Positions 34,972 through 42,719 of a DNA stretch of 64,000 bases are shown in pieces (within the stretch, counting starts at the first letter, position 1; each line of letters opens with the position of its first letter). Where the stretch lies: the NCBI RefSeq assembly GCF_004123845.1, contig NZ_NBDP01000003.1:1-64000 (forward strand), given 5' to 3'. A program made the translations under genes and the position numbers. Under the pieces are notes generated by a model. It ran no database searches, was not told the DNA's origin, and saw only the letters and a list, made by a program, of their open reading frames with translations. This DNA comes from Allobosea sp. Tri-44 (GTDB lineage: Bacteria; Pseudomonadota; Alphaproteobacteria; Rhizobiales; Beijerinckiaceae).

Positions 34972-36071
34972 TGCGCGTCCTGATCGCGACGGACGCCTGG
35001 CGGCCGCAGATCAACGGCGTCGTGCGCTCGCTGGAACGGATGGTCGAGGCGGCGCCGGAGTTCGACGTCACCCCGCATATGCTGACGCCGGAAGGTTTCT
35101 GGCAGGTCGGGCTACCGTCCTACCCCGACATCCGCATCGCGCTGGCGACGCGCCGCCACGTCGCCAAGCGCATCGCCGAGTTCAGCCCGGACCATATCCA
35201 TATCGCGACCGAAGGGCCGATCGGCTGGCTGACGCGCGCGGTCTGCCTTGCCCAGAAGCGGACCTTCACCACAAGTTACCACACGCGCTTCCCGCAATAT
35301 GTCGCGGCACGCTGGCCGATTCCGGAAAGCTGGAGCTATCGATTTCTGCGCCGCTTCCACGGGTCGGCCGCCGGCGTGATGGTCTCGACCGCCACGGTCG
35401 AGTCCGAGCTGCGCGCGCATGGCTTCGAGCGTATCCTGCGCTGGGGGCGGGGTGTCGATCTCTCCCTATTCCATCCGCGCCCTGAGAGCGTGCTCGACCT
35501 GCCACGGCCGATCTTCCTCAGCGTCGGCCGGGTCGCCGTCGAGAAGAACCTCGAGGCCTTCCTGTCGCTGCGTTTGCCGGGCAGCAAGGTCGTGGTCGGC
35601 GACGGGCCGGCTCGCGCCGACCTCAAGCGCGCCTTCCCCGACGCGCATTTCCTTGGCGCGCGCGAGGGCGAGGAGCTGGCGGCGATCTACGCCTCCTCCG
35701 ATGTCTTCGTCTTCCCGAGCCTGACCGACACCTTCGGCATCGTCCTGCTGGAGGCGGCGGCGAGCGGGTTGCCGGTCGCAGCCTTCCCGGTACAGGGGCC
35801 GAGCGACGTCTTCGCCGGCAGCCAGGCGGCGGTGCTGCACGAGGATCTGCGAAGTGCCGCACTCGCGGCGCTGCGCCTGCCGCGCGAGGCCGGGCTCGAA
35901 CTCGCCGCCCATCATAGCTGGCATAGCAGCGCCGAGCAGTTCTACGGCCATATGCGCCGGGCGATGCAGGTTGCTGCGGTGTCCGGAAAGACGGCGCGCA
36001 CCGAGTTGGGAGCGGCGCCGACTACGCTCTCCGTGCGGCTTGAGCCGAACGAGCGAAAAGAATTCGCGTAG
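34971..36071 (+). CDS. Glycosyltransferase family 4 (GT-B), possibly lipid-modifying
   Basis: A 366-residue GT-B glycosyltransferase. The N-terminal half starts MRVLIATDAWRPQINGVVRSLERMV and contains TTSYHTRFPQYV. The nucleotide-sugar domain has FLSVGRVAVEKNLEAFL near residue 180 and SDVFVFPSLTDTFGIVLLEAAASGLPVAAFPVQGP near 243. The E-x7-E type motif is in the latter. The ATG overlaps the metallophosphoesterase stop (TGATG). In agrobacteria a related enzyme glycosylates diacylglycerol released by PlcP; the same role is inferred here. Alternatively it is an envelope mannosyl- or glucosyltransferase. Confidence 0.85.
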   Translation: MRVLIATDAWRPQINGVVRSLERMVEAAPEFDVTPHMLTPEGFWQVGLPSYPDIRIALATRRHVAKRIAEFSPDHIHIATEGPIGWLTRAVCLAQKRTFTTSYHTRFPQYVAARWPIPESWSYRFLRRFHGSAAGVMVSTATVESELRAHGFERILRWGRGVDLSLFHPRPESVLDLPRPIFLSVGRVAVEKNLEAFLSLRLPGSKVVVGDGPARADLKRAFPDAHFLGAREGEELAAIYASSDVFVFPSLTDTFGIVLLEAAASGLPVAAFPVQGPSDVFAGSQAAVLHEDLRSAALAALRLPREAGLELAAHHSWHSSAEQFYGHMRRAMQVAAVSGKTARTELGAAPTTLSVRLEPNERKEFA

Positions 36072-36078
36072 GATCACG

Positions 36079-36227
36079 CCGTCATTCCGGGGCGCTGCGC
36101 AGCAGCGAGCCCGGAACCCAGAACCGATGCCTATTCCCAATGAAACGCTGTCGCTGCCGGGCTTTCGCGATCAGGCTCATCGCTTCTAGGTTCCGGGCTC
36201 AGGCCTGCGGCCTGCCCCGGAAAGACA
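36079..36227. repeat. Paired REP-like elements between convergent genes
   Basis: GTCATTCCGGGGC...GAGCCCGGAACCCA (about 36081-36120) and AGGTTCCGGGCTC...GCCCCGGAAAGAC (about 36188-36226) are inverted copies of the element seen around the lysR gap and before flgE. Each also folds on itself. They sit between the glycosyltransferase and the antiporter genes. Confidence 0.7.
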
Positions 36228-36238
36228 GCGAGAAAGCG

Positions 36239-38026
36239 TCACAGTCTGCGTGAGCGGGCATGGCGCGGGAGCGCCGGCTGCGGCGCGCTCGCCGGCTTGA
36301 GCTCGCTGCGGAAATCATCGCGTCGCTGATGCACCGAGGCGATGACGAGGCCCATCGGCACGCCGAGGCCGACCAGCGCCGCTTCCGACAATTGCAGGCT
36401 GGCTTCGATCGTCTCCGGCACGGCATCGTTGACACCGATCTCGTAGAGATGCCTGGCGTGCCTGGCGTCGCGGGCGCGGGCGACGATGACCAGATCCGGA
36501 CGCAATGCGCGCGCCGCCGTCACGGTCTCGTCGACGGCGCGCTGGTTGTCGATGGTGACGATCAGCGCGGTCGCCTCCTCGAGGCCGCAGAGCCGCAGGA
36601 AATCCGGTTTGGTGGCGTTGCCGTAGAAGGCTGGCCGCCCAGCCCGCCGCTGCGCCGCGACCAGGGCGGCGTCGGCGTCGATGGTGATATAGGCAACCTT
36701 GTGCTGCTCGAGCATCTCGCCGACCAGCCGGCCGACGCGGCCGAGGCCAACGACAATGGCGCGGGGCGCATGGTCATCCGGCGGCAGGATGCTCGCCTCG
36801 GCTGGGAGATTCGCCACAGGCGCCACACGCGCCGACAGCTTCCGCGCCATGCGGGCGGCGAGCGGCAGGAAGATCATAGTCAGCGAGACGCCGGCGAGCA
36901 CGAGCGAGGCAGCGTTCTGGTCGACCAGCTTGGCGGCGACCGAGGCGGTCAGCAGCACGAAGGCGAATTCGCCGCCGGGACCGACCATGATCGCGGTTTC
37001 GAGCGCGGTCGGCATGGAGAGCCGAAAATAGCGGGCGAGCAGGAAGGTGATCGCGACCTTGGCGAGGAAGAGCCCGGCGGCGATGCTCAGGATCGCGACC
37101 GGCTGGGCTGCCAGTGCGGCGGGGTTCACGCTCATGCCGACGGTCAGGAAGAAGACGCCGATCAGCAGCGATTTGAACGGCTCGATCGTCACCTCGATGG
37201 CGCGGCGATACTCGGTTTCGGCCAGCAGCAGACCGGCGATGAAGGCTCCGAGCCCCATGGAGAGGCCGGCCCCGGCCGCGATCAGCCCCGTGCCAAGCGC
37301 GACCAGAAGGGTCGCGGCCATGAAGCTCTCCGAGGAGTCGGTCGAGGCGACCAGGCGAAAGAGCGGGCGCATGGCGAGGCGGCCGATGACGATGATGGCC
37401 GCGACCGCCGCGACCGCCTGCAGCAGCGCCTGGGTCAGGCCGGCGATCAGCGAGCCGCCATTCTGCGCGCCGAGCACGCTGACCAGGAAGAGCAGGGGAA
37501 TCACCGCAAGGTCCTGGCAGAGCAAGATGGCGAAGCTGGCGCGCCCGGCCGAGGAGGTGATGCGGCGATGGGCGGAGAGCAACTCGACCACCATCGCGGT
37601 CGAGGACAAGGCGAGTGCCGTGCCTATCAGCAGGGCCGCAGCCGCCGGCTGACCGAAGGCATAGGCGATGGCGCTGATCGCGGTGGCCGAGAACGCGACC
37701 TGGCCGAGGCCGAGCCCGAAGACCAGCCGGCGCATGGTCATCAGGCGCTCATAGGAGAGCTCGAGCCCGATGACGAAGAGTAGGAAGGCGACGCCGAGCT
37801 CGGCCGGGCCGGCGAGCGCTTCCGCATTCGAGACGGTGATAGCGCCGAGGAAGGGAATCTTGGCGGCGAGGCTGCCAAGGCCGTAGGGGCCGAGCAGGGC
37901 GCCGCAAGCCATGAAGGCGACGACCGAATTGACCCGGAAACGCTTGGCGAAGGGCACGATCACGCCGGCCGTCGCAAGCACGACCACGGCATCGCGATAG
38001 GTGGAAGGATCGATCGTCCCGGCCAC
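36239..38026 (-). CDS. Kef-type monovalent cation:proton antiporter (CPA2) with TrkA-N domain
   Basis: A 595-residue protein. Residues 1 to about 390 hold 12-13 TM helices of the Na_H_Exchanger fold, with GVAFLLFVIGLELSYERL, SSTAMVVELL and GAFIAGLLLAETEYRRAIE. A cytoplasmic TrkA-N Rossmann domain follows from about residue 420 (IVVGLGRVGRLVGEMLEQH), and a short tail resembling KefC/YbaL follows that. It exchanges K+ or Na+ for protons under ligand control. There is no KefF/KefG-like ancillary gene next to it. Confidence 0.92.
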   Translation of the reverse strand: MAGTIDPSTYRDAVVVLATAGVIVPFAKRFRVNSVVAFMACGALLGPYGLGSLAAKIPFLGAITVSNAEALAGPAELGVAFLLFVIGLELSYERLMTMRRLVFGLGLGQVAFSATAISAIAYAFGQPAAAALLIGTALALSSTAMVVELLSAHRRITSSAGRASFAILLCQDLAVIPLLFLVSVLGAQNGGSLIAGLTQALLQAVAAVAAIIVIGRLAMRPLFRLVASTDSSESFMAATLLVALGTGLIAAGAGLSMGLGAFIAGLLLAETEYRRAIEVTIEPFKSLLIGVFFLTVGMSVNPAALAAQPVAILSIAAGLFLAKVAITFLLARYFRLSMPTALETAIMVGPGGEFAFVLLTASVAAKLVDQNAASLVLAGVSLTMIFLPLAARMARKLSARVAPVANLPAEASILPPDDHAPRAIVVGLGRVGRLVGEMLEQHKVAYITIDADAALVAAQRRAGRPAFYGNATKPDFLRLCGLEEATALIVTIDNQRAVDETVTAARALRPDLVIVARARDARHARHLYEIGVNDAVPETIEASLQLSEAALVGLGVPMGLVIASVHQRRDDFRSELKPASAPQPALPRHARSRRL

Positions 38027-38207
38027 GTCACCCTCGAAGAATCAAGCGAAGCTGCTGATCTCAAAGCTTTGCTTGGTAAAGCCTTGCAACACAAACCAAA
38101 TCACGCGCCGGGCTGACGAAAACTTGCCCCGCCGCCGGCTGACCTCTAAGCACGATGCTATTCGCGGCGGCAGCATGGCCGCGGAGCAGCCATATGAAGG
38201 GCCTCGC

Positions 38208-39053
38208 ATGCGCTTTACCGGCACCGCTTCTTATGTCGCCACCGAGGACCTGACGGTTGCGGTCAATGCCGCGATCCGGCTGGAGCGGCCGCTGCTGGTC
38301 AAGGGCGAGCCTGGCACCGGCAAGACCGTGCTGGCCGAGGAGATCGCTGCCGCGCTCGGGGCGCCGCTGCTGACCTGGCACGTCAAGTCGACCACCAAGG
38401 CGCAGCAGGGGCTCTACGAATACGACGCGGTCAGCCGCCTGCGCGACAGCCAGCTCGGCGATGCCCGCGTCTCCGACATCGCCAACTACATCAAGCGCGG
38501 GAAGCTCTGGGAGGCCTTCGTCTCGCCGGCCCGGCCCGTGCTGCTGATCGACGAGATCGACAAGGCCGATATCGAGTTCCCGAACGACCTCCTGCTCGAG
38601 CTCGATCGCATGGAGTTCCATGTCTACGAGACCGGCGAGACGATCAAGGCGGCGCAGCGGCCGGTGATGATCATCACCTCGAACAACGAGAAGGAATTGC
38701 CGGACGCTTTCCTTCGCCGCTGCTTCTTCCACTACATCCGTTTCCCCGACGCGGAGACGATGCAGAAGATCATCGAGGTCCATTTCCCCGGCATCAAGAA
38801 GCGGCTGATGGAGGAGGCGCTGCGCCTGTTCTTCGAGGTGCGCGAGGTGCCGGGCATCAAGAAGAAGCCCTCGACCTCCGAGCTGCTCGACTGGCTGAAG
38901 CTCCTCGTCGCCGACGACATCGGACCCGAGGTGCTGCGCGAGCGCGATCCGCGTAAGCTGATCCCGCCGCTGCACGGCGCCTTGCTCAAGAACGAGCAGG
39001 ATGTCTCGCTGTTCGAGAAGCTCGCCTTCATGGTGCGGCGGGAGAGCCGCTGA
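38208..39053 (+). CDS. MoxR family AAA ATPase
   Basis: A 281-residue AAA+ protein: Walker A GEPGTGKT near residue 30, Walker B LLIDEIDKAD near 112, sensor ITSNNEKELPDAFLRRC, and a C-terminal lid with STSELLDWLKLLV. I start at MRFTGTASYVATEDL because AAGGG lies six bases upstream; an ATG at 38175 adds eleven residues. MoxR ATPases normally work with a VWA-domain partner encoded directly downstream, to mature metalloenzymes or complexes. Here the next gene is a convergent lipoprotein overlapping by 26 bases, and no VWA gene is present. Confidence 0.93.
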   Translation: MRFTGTASYVATEDLTVAVNAAIRLERPLLVKGEPGTGKTVLAEEIAAALGAPLLTWHVKSTTKAQQGLYEYDAVSRLRDSQLGDARVSDIANYIKRGKLWEAFVSPARPVLLIDEIDKADIEFPNDLLLELDRMEFHVYETGETIKAAQRPVMIITSNNEKELPDAFLRRCFFHYIRFPDAETMQKIIEVHFPGIKKRLMEEALRLFFEVREVPGIKKKPSTSELLDWLKLLVADDIGPEVLRERDPRKLIPPLHGALLKNEQDVSLFEKLAFMVRRESR

Positions 39054-39660
39054 CCTTTATCGCCGGGACGGCGTCGCAAGTTGGGATCGCGGTGGCGAGA
39101 TCGACCTTGGGATCGATTTCGCGGACGGCTTCCTTGAGGTCGAAATCGCGCATCAGCAGGACATAGTCCTGCGTTTCCGACGTCCTGAGATAGCCGGTCA
39201 TCGTGATCGGCTTGCCCGAGAGCTCGCCGAGCCGGCAGGCCTTGTCGGTGCCGAGCGCCAGGCTGCCGCGATTGCCGCTGTTCTGCGGCCCGGCGAACAT
39301 CTCTTCGCGGAAGGCGCCGAGCCGCGCGGCGTCGGCCGAGCTCAGCCTGAACACGGTGAAGCGGCGTCCCGGTGAAGCCACGGCCGGCAGCTTTGCCAGC
39401 TCGACCGGGTCGCGCACCTCCTCCAGCACGACCTTGCGCTCATGCCGGCCGCCATCCTTCGGGAGAGCGACGAGCGTCATGGTGACGCCGCCGGGAAGCG
39501 TGCGGATATCGGCCGGCAGGCTGATGCCGGCACGCAGCTGCGCGAGATCGGTGGTCTTCATGTCGATCTTCGACAGCTTCGGCAGCGAGGTCAGCGGGAC
39601 GTGGCCGCAGCCGGCGAGCAGAGAGCAAATCAGCAGATTGGCAGGCAGGGCAGTGCGCAT
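39028..39660 (-). CDS. Lipoprotein of unknown function
   Basis: A 210-residue lipoprotein: MRTALPANLLICSLLAGC is a signal with lipobox LAGC (lipidated Cys18). The mature part has no recognised domain. Its C-terminal 65 residues (LGELSGKPITMTGYLRTSETQ to the stop) are duplicated in degraded form at 40331-40507. It diverges from a DUF2975 gene across an AT-rich promoter region and converges on moxR with a 26-base overlap. It is probably anchored in the outer or inner membrane facing the periplasm. Confidence 0.75.
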   Translation of the reverse strand: MRTALPANLLICSLLAGCGHVPLTSLPKLSKIDMKTTDLAQLRAGISLPADIRTLPGGVTMTLVALPKDGGRHERKVVLEEVRDPVELAKLPAVASPGRRFTVFRLSSADAARLGAFREEMFAGPQNSGNRGSLALGTDKACRLGELSGKPITMTGYLRTSETQDYVLLMRDFDLKEAVREIDPKVDLATAIPTCDAVPAIKVSGSPAAP

Positions 39661-39682
39661 GGTGGCTCTCGATGAAATGGCT

Positions 39683-39722
39683 TTGACATTAAGAAATTCA
39701 TCTCTTAGTTTAATTTTGTCAA
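39683..39722. promoter_or_regulatory. Overlapping divergent promoters with central dyad
   Basis: On the plus strand TTGACA (39683-39688) is followed after 17 bases by TAGTTT (39706-39711). On the minus strand another TTGACA (39717-39722) faces the lipoprotein gene, with a 17-base spacer to a weak -10. An inverted repeat TAAGA-N8-TCTTA (39690-39707) lies between them. The stretch is far more AT-rich than its surroundings. The XRE protein at 41104 is a candidate regulator. Confidence 0.6.
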
Positions 39723-39739
39723 TCGCGGAGTGAAATGAA

Positions 39740-40306
39740 ATGGTGTCCTCAGCAAGCTCGAACCAAAGCCGGCCGGCCATGGCGAGGCTGCGCCGCGTCA
39801 GTGCGGTCGCACGCATCTTCTGCTTTGCGGCTGCGGTGCTGATGGCTGTCGGCGTGGTCTGGCTCTGGCGCGATCCGGGCAAGCTTGCCGACTATGCCCG
39901 CGGCACGATCGGTGTCAGCGCGCCGATCGGCGCGCTGTCGGAGCGCGGCTATTGGATCGCATTCACGATGGGCCTGGTCCCCGCTGGGCTCTTCGTCGCG
40001 GCGATGCTGCGGCTCGCGAGCCTGTTCGGGCGCTTCGGCCGCGGCCTGGTGCTGGAGGAGGAGAATGCGCAGCGACTGACGCGGGTCGGCTGGCTCTTGA
40101 CGGCGATGGGCGTGGCGACGCCGCTGACGCGCGGTTTGCAGAGCGTGGCGCTGACCTTCGACAACCCGTCAGGCCAGAAGCAGCTGGCGATCACGCTCGA
40201 CCCCGGGACGTTCGGCGTGCTGGCGGCCGGGGCTGCGCTGGTCGCCTTCGGGCTCGTGCTCAAGGAGGCGGTCCGGCTCGCGGACGAGAATCAGAGCTTC
40301 GTGTAG
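39740..40306 (+). CDS. DUF2975 family membrane protein, copy 1
   Basis: A 188-residue protein with four TM helices: IFCFAAAVLMAVGVVWLW, GYWIAFTMGLVPAGLFVAAMLRLASLF, VGWLLTAMGVATPLTRGL and FGVLAAGAALVAFGLVLKEAV. It ends in ADENQSFV, like other DUF2975 members. GGAG lies nine bases before the ATG. Family members are typically co-encoded with a small YozG-type XRE regulator, as here. A second, more diverged DUF2975 gene follows at 40534, with a pseudogene between. Function unknown. Confidence 0.8.
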   Translation: MVSSASSNQSRPAMARLRRVSAVARIFCFAAAVLMAVGVVWLWRDPGKLADYARGTIGVSAPIGALSERGYWIAFTMGLVPAGLFVAAMLRLASLFGRFGRGLVLEEENAQRLTRVGWLLTAMGVATPLTRGLQSVALTFDNPSGQKQLAITLDPGTFGVLAAGAALVAFGLVLKEAVRLADENQSFV

Positions 40307-40330
40307 GAGCTGGGCAATGCCTATGAGCTT

Positions 40331-40507
40331 CGCTTCCGGCACGGCGTCGCAAGCTGGGATCGCGGTGGCGAGATCGATCTTCGGATCGACGGCGGGGATG
40401 GCTTCCTTGAGGTCGAAATCGCGCATCAGCCGGACATCGCCCTGCGTCTCCGACGTCCTGAGATGGCCGCTCATCGCGATCGGCTTGCCCGAGAGTTCGC
40501 CGTTCAA
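40331..40507 (-). pseudogene. Degraded duplicate of the lipoprotein C-terminus
   Basis: On the minus strand the translation NGELSGKPIAMSGHLRTSET, then DVRLMRDFDLKEAIPAVDPK and DLATAIPACDAVPEAK, clearly matches the C-terminus of the lipoprotein at 39028-39660. By eye about 16 of roughly 162 aligned bases differ. The N-terminus, signal peptide and original stop are missing and no good start exists, so it is a gene remnant. It shows that the lipoprotein-DUF2975 segment was duplicated and then partly deleted. Confidence 0.8.
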
Positions 40508-40533
40508 TCTTGTCGACTTTGGAGTTTATTGTC

Positions 40534-41094
40534 ATGAGCGCCATTGCGGCCGACACCCCTCAGACGCGCCTTCGCCGCCGGATCGGCTGGCTCTGCCACC
40601 TCACACGCTGGGCGGCTCTGGCCTATGCCGCCTGGATCCTGGTCGTTGTGTTGCAGGTCTGGGGTGAGGAGGCCCGTGCCGTGCGTGTCTATGGTGCGTG
40701 GCTGAGAGCTGACCTTTCCGGCATGCAGGGCTGGCAGCGCCTTGCCGGGTTGGGGCTCAGCCTCGCGATCTGGTCGCTGACGGCGATCACCTGCTACAGC
40801 GTCTGGCGGCTGTTCACCGGTTATCTCGCAGGCAGCATCTTCACGCGCGAAGCGGCGCTCTGGCTGCGCCGGATCGCCCTGTTCGGTCTTTGCGCGCAAG
40901 GGGCCGATATCCTCGTGCGGCCGTTGTTGTCGGTGGTCGTCTCCGCGCATCTTCCGGCCGGGCATCGCCTGGTCAGCATCGCCCTCAATCCGCAGGATCT
41001 GTTGATCTTGCTCTTTCTGCTCGGCTTTCTGGCGCTAGGGCACGTCTTCACGGCGGCCACAGAAATCGCCGACGAAAACGCCCAGTTCGTATAA
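40534..41094 (+). CDS. DUF2975 family membrane protein, copy 2
   Basis: A 186-residue protein with four TM helices (AALAYAAWILVVVLQVW, LGLSLAIWSLTAITCYSVWRLF, IALFGLCAQGADILVRPLLSVVVS and DLLILLFLLGFLALGHVF). It ends in ADENAQFV, echoing copy 1 (ADENQSFV), although the rest is quite diverged. GGAG lies nine bases before the ATG. The XRE gene begins 9 bases downstream, forming a DUF2975-XRE pair. Function unknown; such pairs look like membrane sensor and regulator modules. Confidence 0.8.
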   Translation: MSAIAADTPQTRLRRRIGWLCHLTRWAALAYAAWILVVVLQVWGEEARAVRVYGAWLRADLSGMQGWQRLAGLGLSLAIWSLTAITCYSVWRLFTGYLAGSIFTREAALWLRRIALFGLCAQGADILVRPLLSVVVSAHLPAGHRLVSIALNPQDLLILLFLLGFLALGHVFTAATEIADENAQFV

Positions 41095-41103
41095 GGCAGC
41101 GCG

Positions 41104-41352
41104 ATGCCGATCATCGTCGAACTCGATGTCATGCTGGCGCGTCGGAAGATGCGCTCCAAGGAACTGGCCCAGCGCATCGGGCTGACCGAGCAGCAGGTCT
41201 CGCAGCTGAAATCCGGCAAGGTCCGTGGCATGCGCTTCGACACGCTCACCCGAATCTGCGCGGTGCTCGACTGCCAGCCGGGGGATTTGTTGCGCTACGA
41301 GCCGGGCGCCGATGATCTTGCGCCCGGGTCTGATGGCGATGATGCGTCGTGA
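41104..41352 (+). CDS. Small XRE-type helix-turn-helix regulator (YozG-like)
   Basis: An 82-residue Cro/CI protein. The HTH covers almost all of it: LDVMLARRKMRSKELAQRIGLTEQQVSQLKSGKVRGMRFDTLTRICAVLDCQPGDLLRYEP. The short C-terminal tail is acidic. It is the partner commonly found after DUF2975 genes, 9 bases downstream of copy 2. It probably regulates this locus and may bind the TAAGA/TCTTA dyad at 39690-39707; that target is a guess. Confidence 0.9.
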   Translation: MPIIVELDVMLARRKMRSKELAQRIGLTEQQVSQLKSGKVRGMRFDTLTRICAVLDCQPGDLLRYEPGADDLAPGSDGDDAS

Positions 41353-41355
41353 CCG

Positions 41356-42621
41356 TCAGCTGAATCCGAGCAGCGGGCGCGCCTGTAGCGCCGCGACGAG
41401 CGCTGCCGTGGTGACCGCCGCGTAGGCGGCGGAAACCGTACCGAGGGCCACGAGCCCGGCTCTGCTCTGCCGCGTCGCAAGCCAGAGGAGCACGCCGATC
41501 GCCGGGATGATCTGCAAAGCGTGGAGGCCAAGGAAGTGCGCGATGCGCAGATCTCCGATCGTCAGCGACCAGCCGAAGAACGGAATGGTAGGATGCAGGG
41601 CCGGTTGCGTGCCGACATAGTGGCCGGTGGGGCTCGAGCCGAGCAGGGCGCCGCTCAGCAGGCCGAAGACGCAGGTGAGGGCAAGGCCCACGACCAGCGA
41701 CCAGCGCACGACTTCGGGCATCGGCGCAGCGTCGCGGCGGGCGAGCCCATAGGCGAGGAAGCCGGGCGCGACCGTGAACATCACCGCGCCGATGCCCATC
41801 AGCGTGTAGAGCCAGGCGCCGAGCGCGCTGTCGCTGTTGTAGTGCGAGGCTTCGACGCGCGAGGCGCGCCAGGCGATGTAGAGCACTTCAAGCACGATCG
41901 GCACGATCACCGGCCAGACGATGTAGCGCCCGGCCCAGGAGGCGCGGAAGCGTTCGCTGGCGAGCGGCAGGAACAGCGCCAGCGTGAGCAAATAGAACGC
42001 GACCGAGATCTCGAATTTCAGCGGCTTGATCCAGGTGTCGACGCCCTGGAACTGCCTGATGTCGATCAGCCAGGCGAACAGGGTCGGTACCGCCAGGGCG
42101 AACATGGCAAATGCCGCCGCGGTGAGGCGCGGCTCGAGTTCGAGATCGGGCAGCCAGGCCGGCAGGCGGGCCTGGAGGCGGGCGATGCGATCTTCGCGCG
42201 CCAGGCGGAAGCAGGCCTCCAGCAAGAGATAGGCGATGAACCCGAACGGCCCGAACAGGAAGGTCATCAGCAGCACCGGCAGCATCAGCCAGTGCGGGAT
42301 CGCCTCTGCCTGCGAGCGGCGCAGGATCCAGTTGCCGAGGAAGAGGTCGAAGGCGAGGTAATGGACCCAGCCGGCGAGCAGCAACGGCTTCGAGGCGAAC
42401 AGCGCTGCAACCGAATCGAGCGAGGAGAAGCCGCCCTTCGCGTCATGCCAATGGACGGCGATCAGCACGGCATAGCCGAGGGAGAGCAAGGCCGGGATGA
42501 TCCAGCCGGCGAGAGCCGCCGAGACGCCGCGCCAGCGCGGCAGCAGGATCAGCGCGAGCCAGCCGAGCATGGCCAACTGGCCGGCGCGGGCGAAGGCATC
42601 GTCCAAGCTGAGAGGCATCAT
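41356..42621 (-). CDS. ABA4-like membrane protein with a second TM domain
   Basis: A 421-residue integral membrane protein. The N-terminal ~150 residues match the ABA4-like (DUF4281) domain: KPLLLAGWVHYLAFDLFLGNWILRRSQ and FLFGPFGFIAYLLLEA. From about residue 165 a second region with seven or so TM helices includes FAWLIDIRQFQGVDTWIKPLKFEISVAFYLL and a His-rich IAHFLGLHALQIIPAIGVLL. AGGAG lies four bases before the ATG. It diverges from a tetR gene with two operator-like palindromes in the gap, so TetR control is likely. Biochemical role unknown. Confidence 0.7.
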   Translation of the reverse strand: MMPLSLDDAFARAGQLAMLGWLALILLPRWRGVSAALAGWIIPALLSLGYAVLIAVHWHDAKGGFSSLDSVAALFASKPLLLAGWVHYLAFDLFLGNWILRRSQAEAIPHWLMLPVLLMTFLFGPFGFIAYLLLEACFRLAREDRIARLQARLPAWLPDLELEPRLTAAAFAMFALAVPTLFAWLIDIRQFQGVDTWIKPLKFEISVAFYLLTLALFLPLASERFRASWAGRYIVWPVIVPIVLEVLYIAWRASRVEASHYNSDSALGAWLYTLMGIGAVMFTVAPGFLAYGLARRDAAPMPEVVRWSLVVGLALTCVFGLLSGALLGSSPTGHYVGTQPALHPTIPFFGWSLTIGDLRIAHFLGLHALQIIPAIGVLLWLATRQSRAGLVALGTVSAAYAAVTTAALVAALQARPLLGFS

Positions 42622-42631
42622 GCACTCCTAT

Positions 42632-42686
42632 CTTGACACTGTTCAGTTGCGATGCCGTCCTATTGCGTTATCTTGACGGCGTCAAG
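42632..42686. promoter_or_regulatory. Two TetR-type operator palindromes in a divergent promoter
   Basis: CTTGACGGCGTCAAG (42672-42686) is a perfect palindrome around its centre base. CTTGACACTGTTCAG (42632-42646) is a related imperfect one. Both follow a TAT and their centres are 40 bases apart, about four helical turns. TTGACG-N17-TAGGAC on the minus strand overlaps both and could be the promoter of the ABA4-like gene. Confidence 0.7.
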
Positions 42687-42719
42687 TTTGATTTTGACGA
42701 GCGTGGACAGGGCGTTGCG

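Noticed and set aside
40260..40556. Minus-strand ORF over the lipoprotein remnant as an intact gene
   Set aside because: It is in a different frame from the homologous segment; the homologous frame lacks a start, signal peptide and the original stop.
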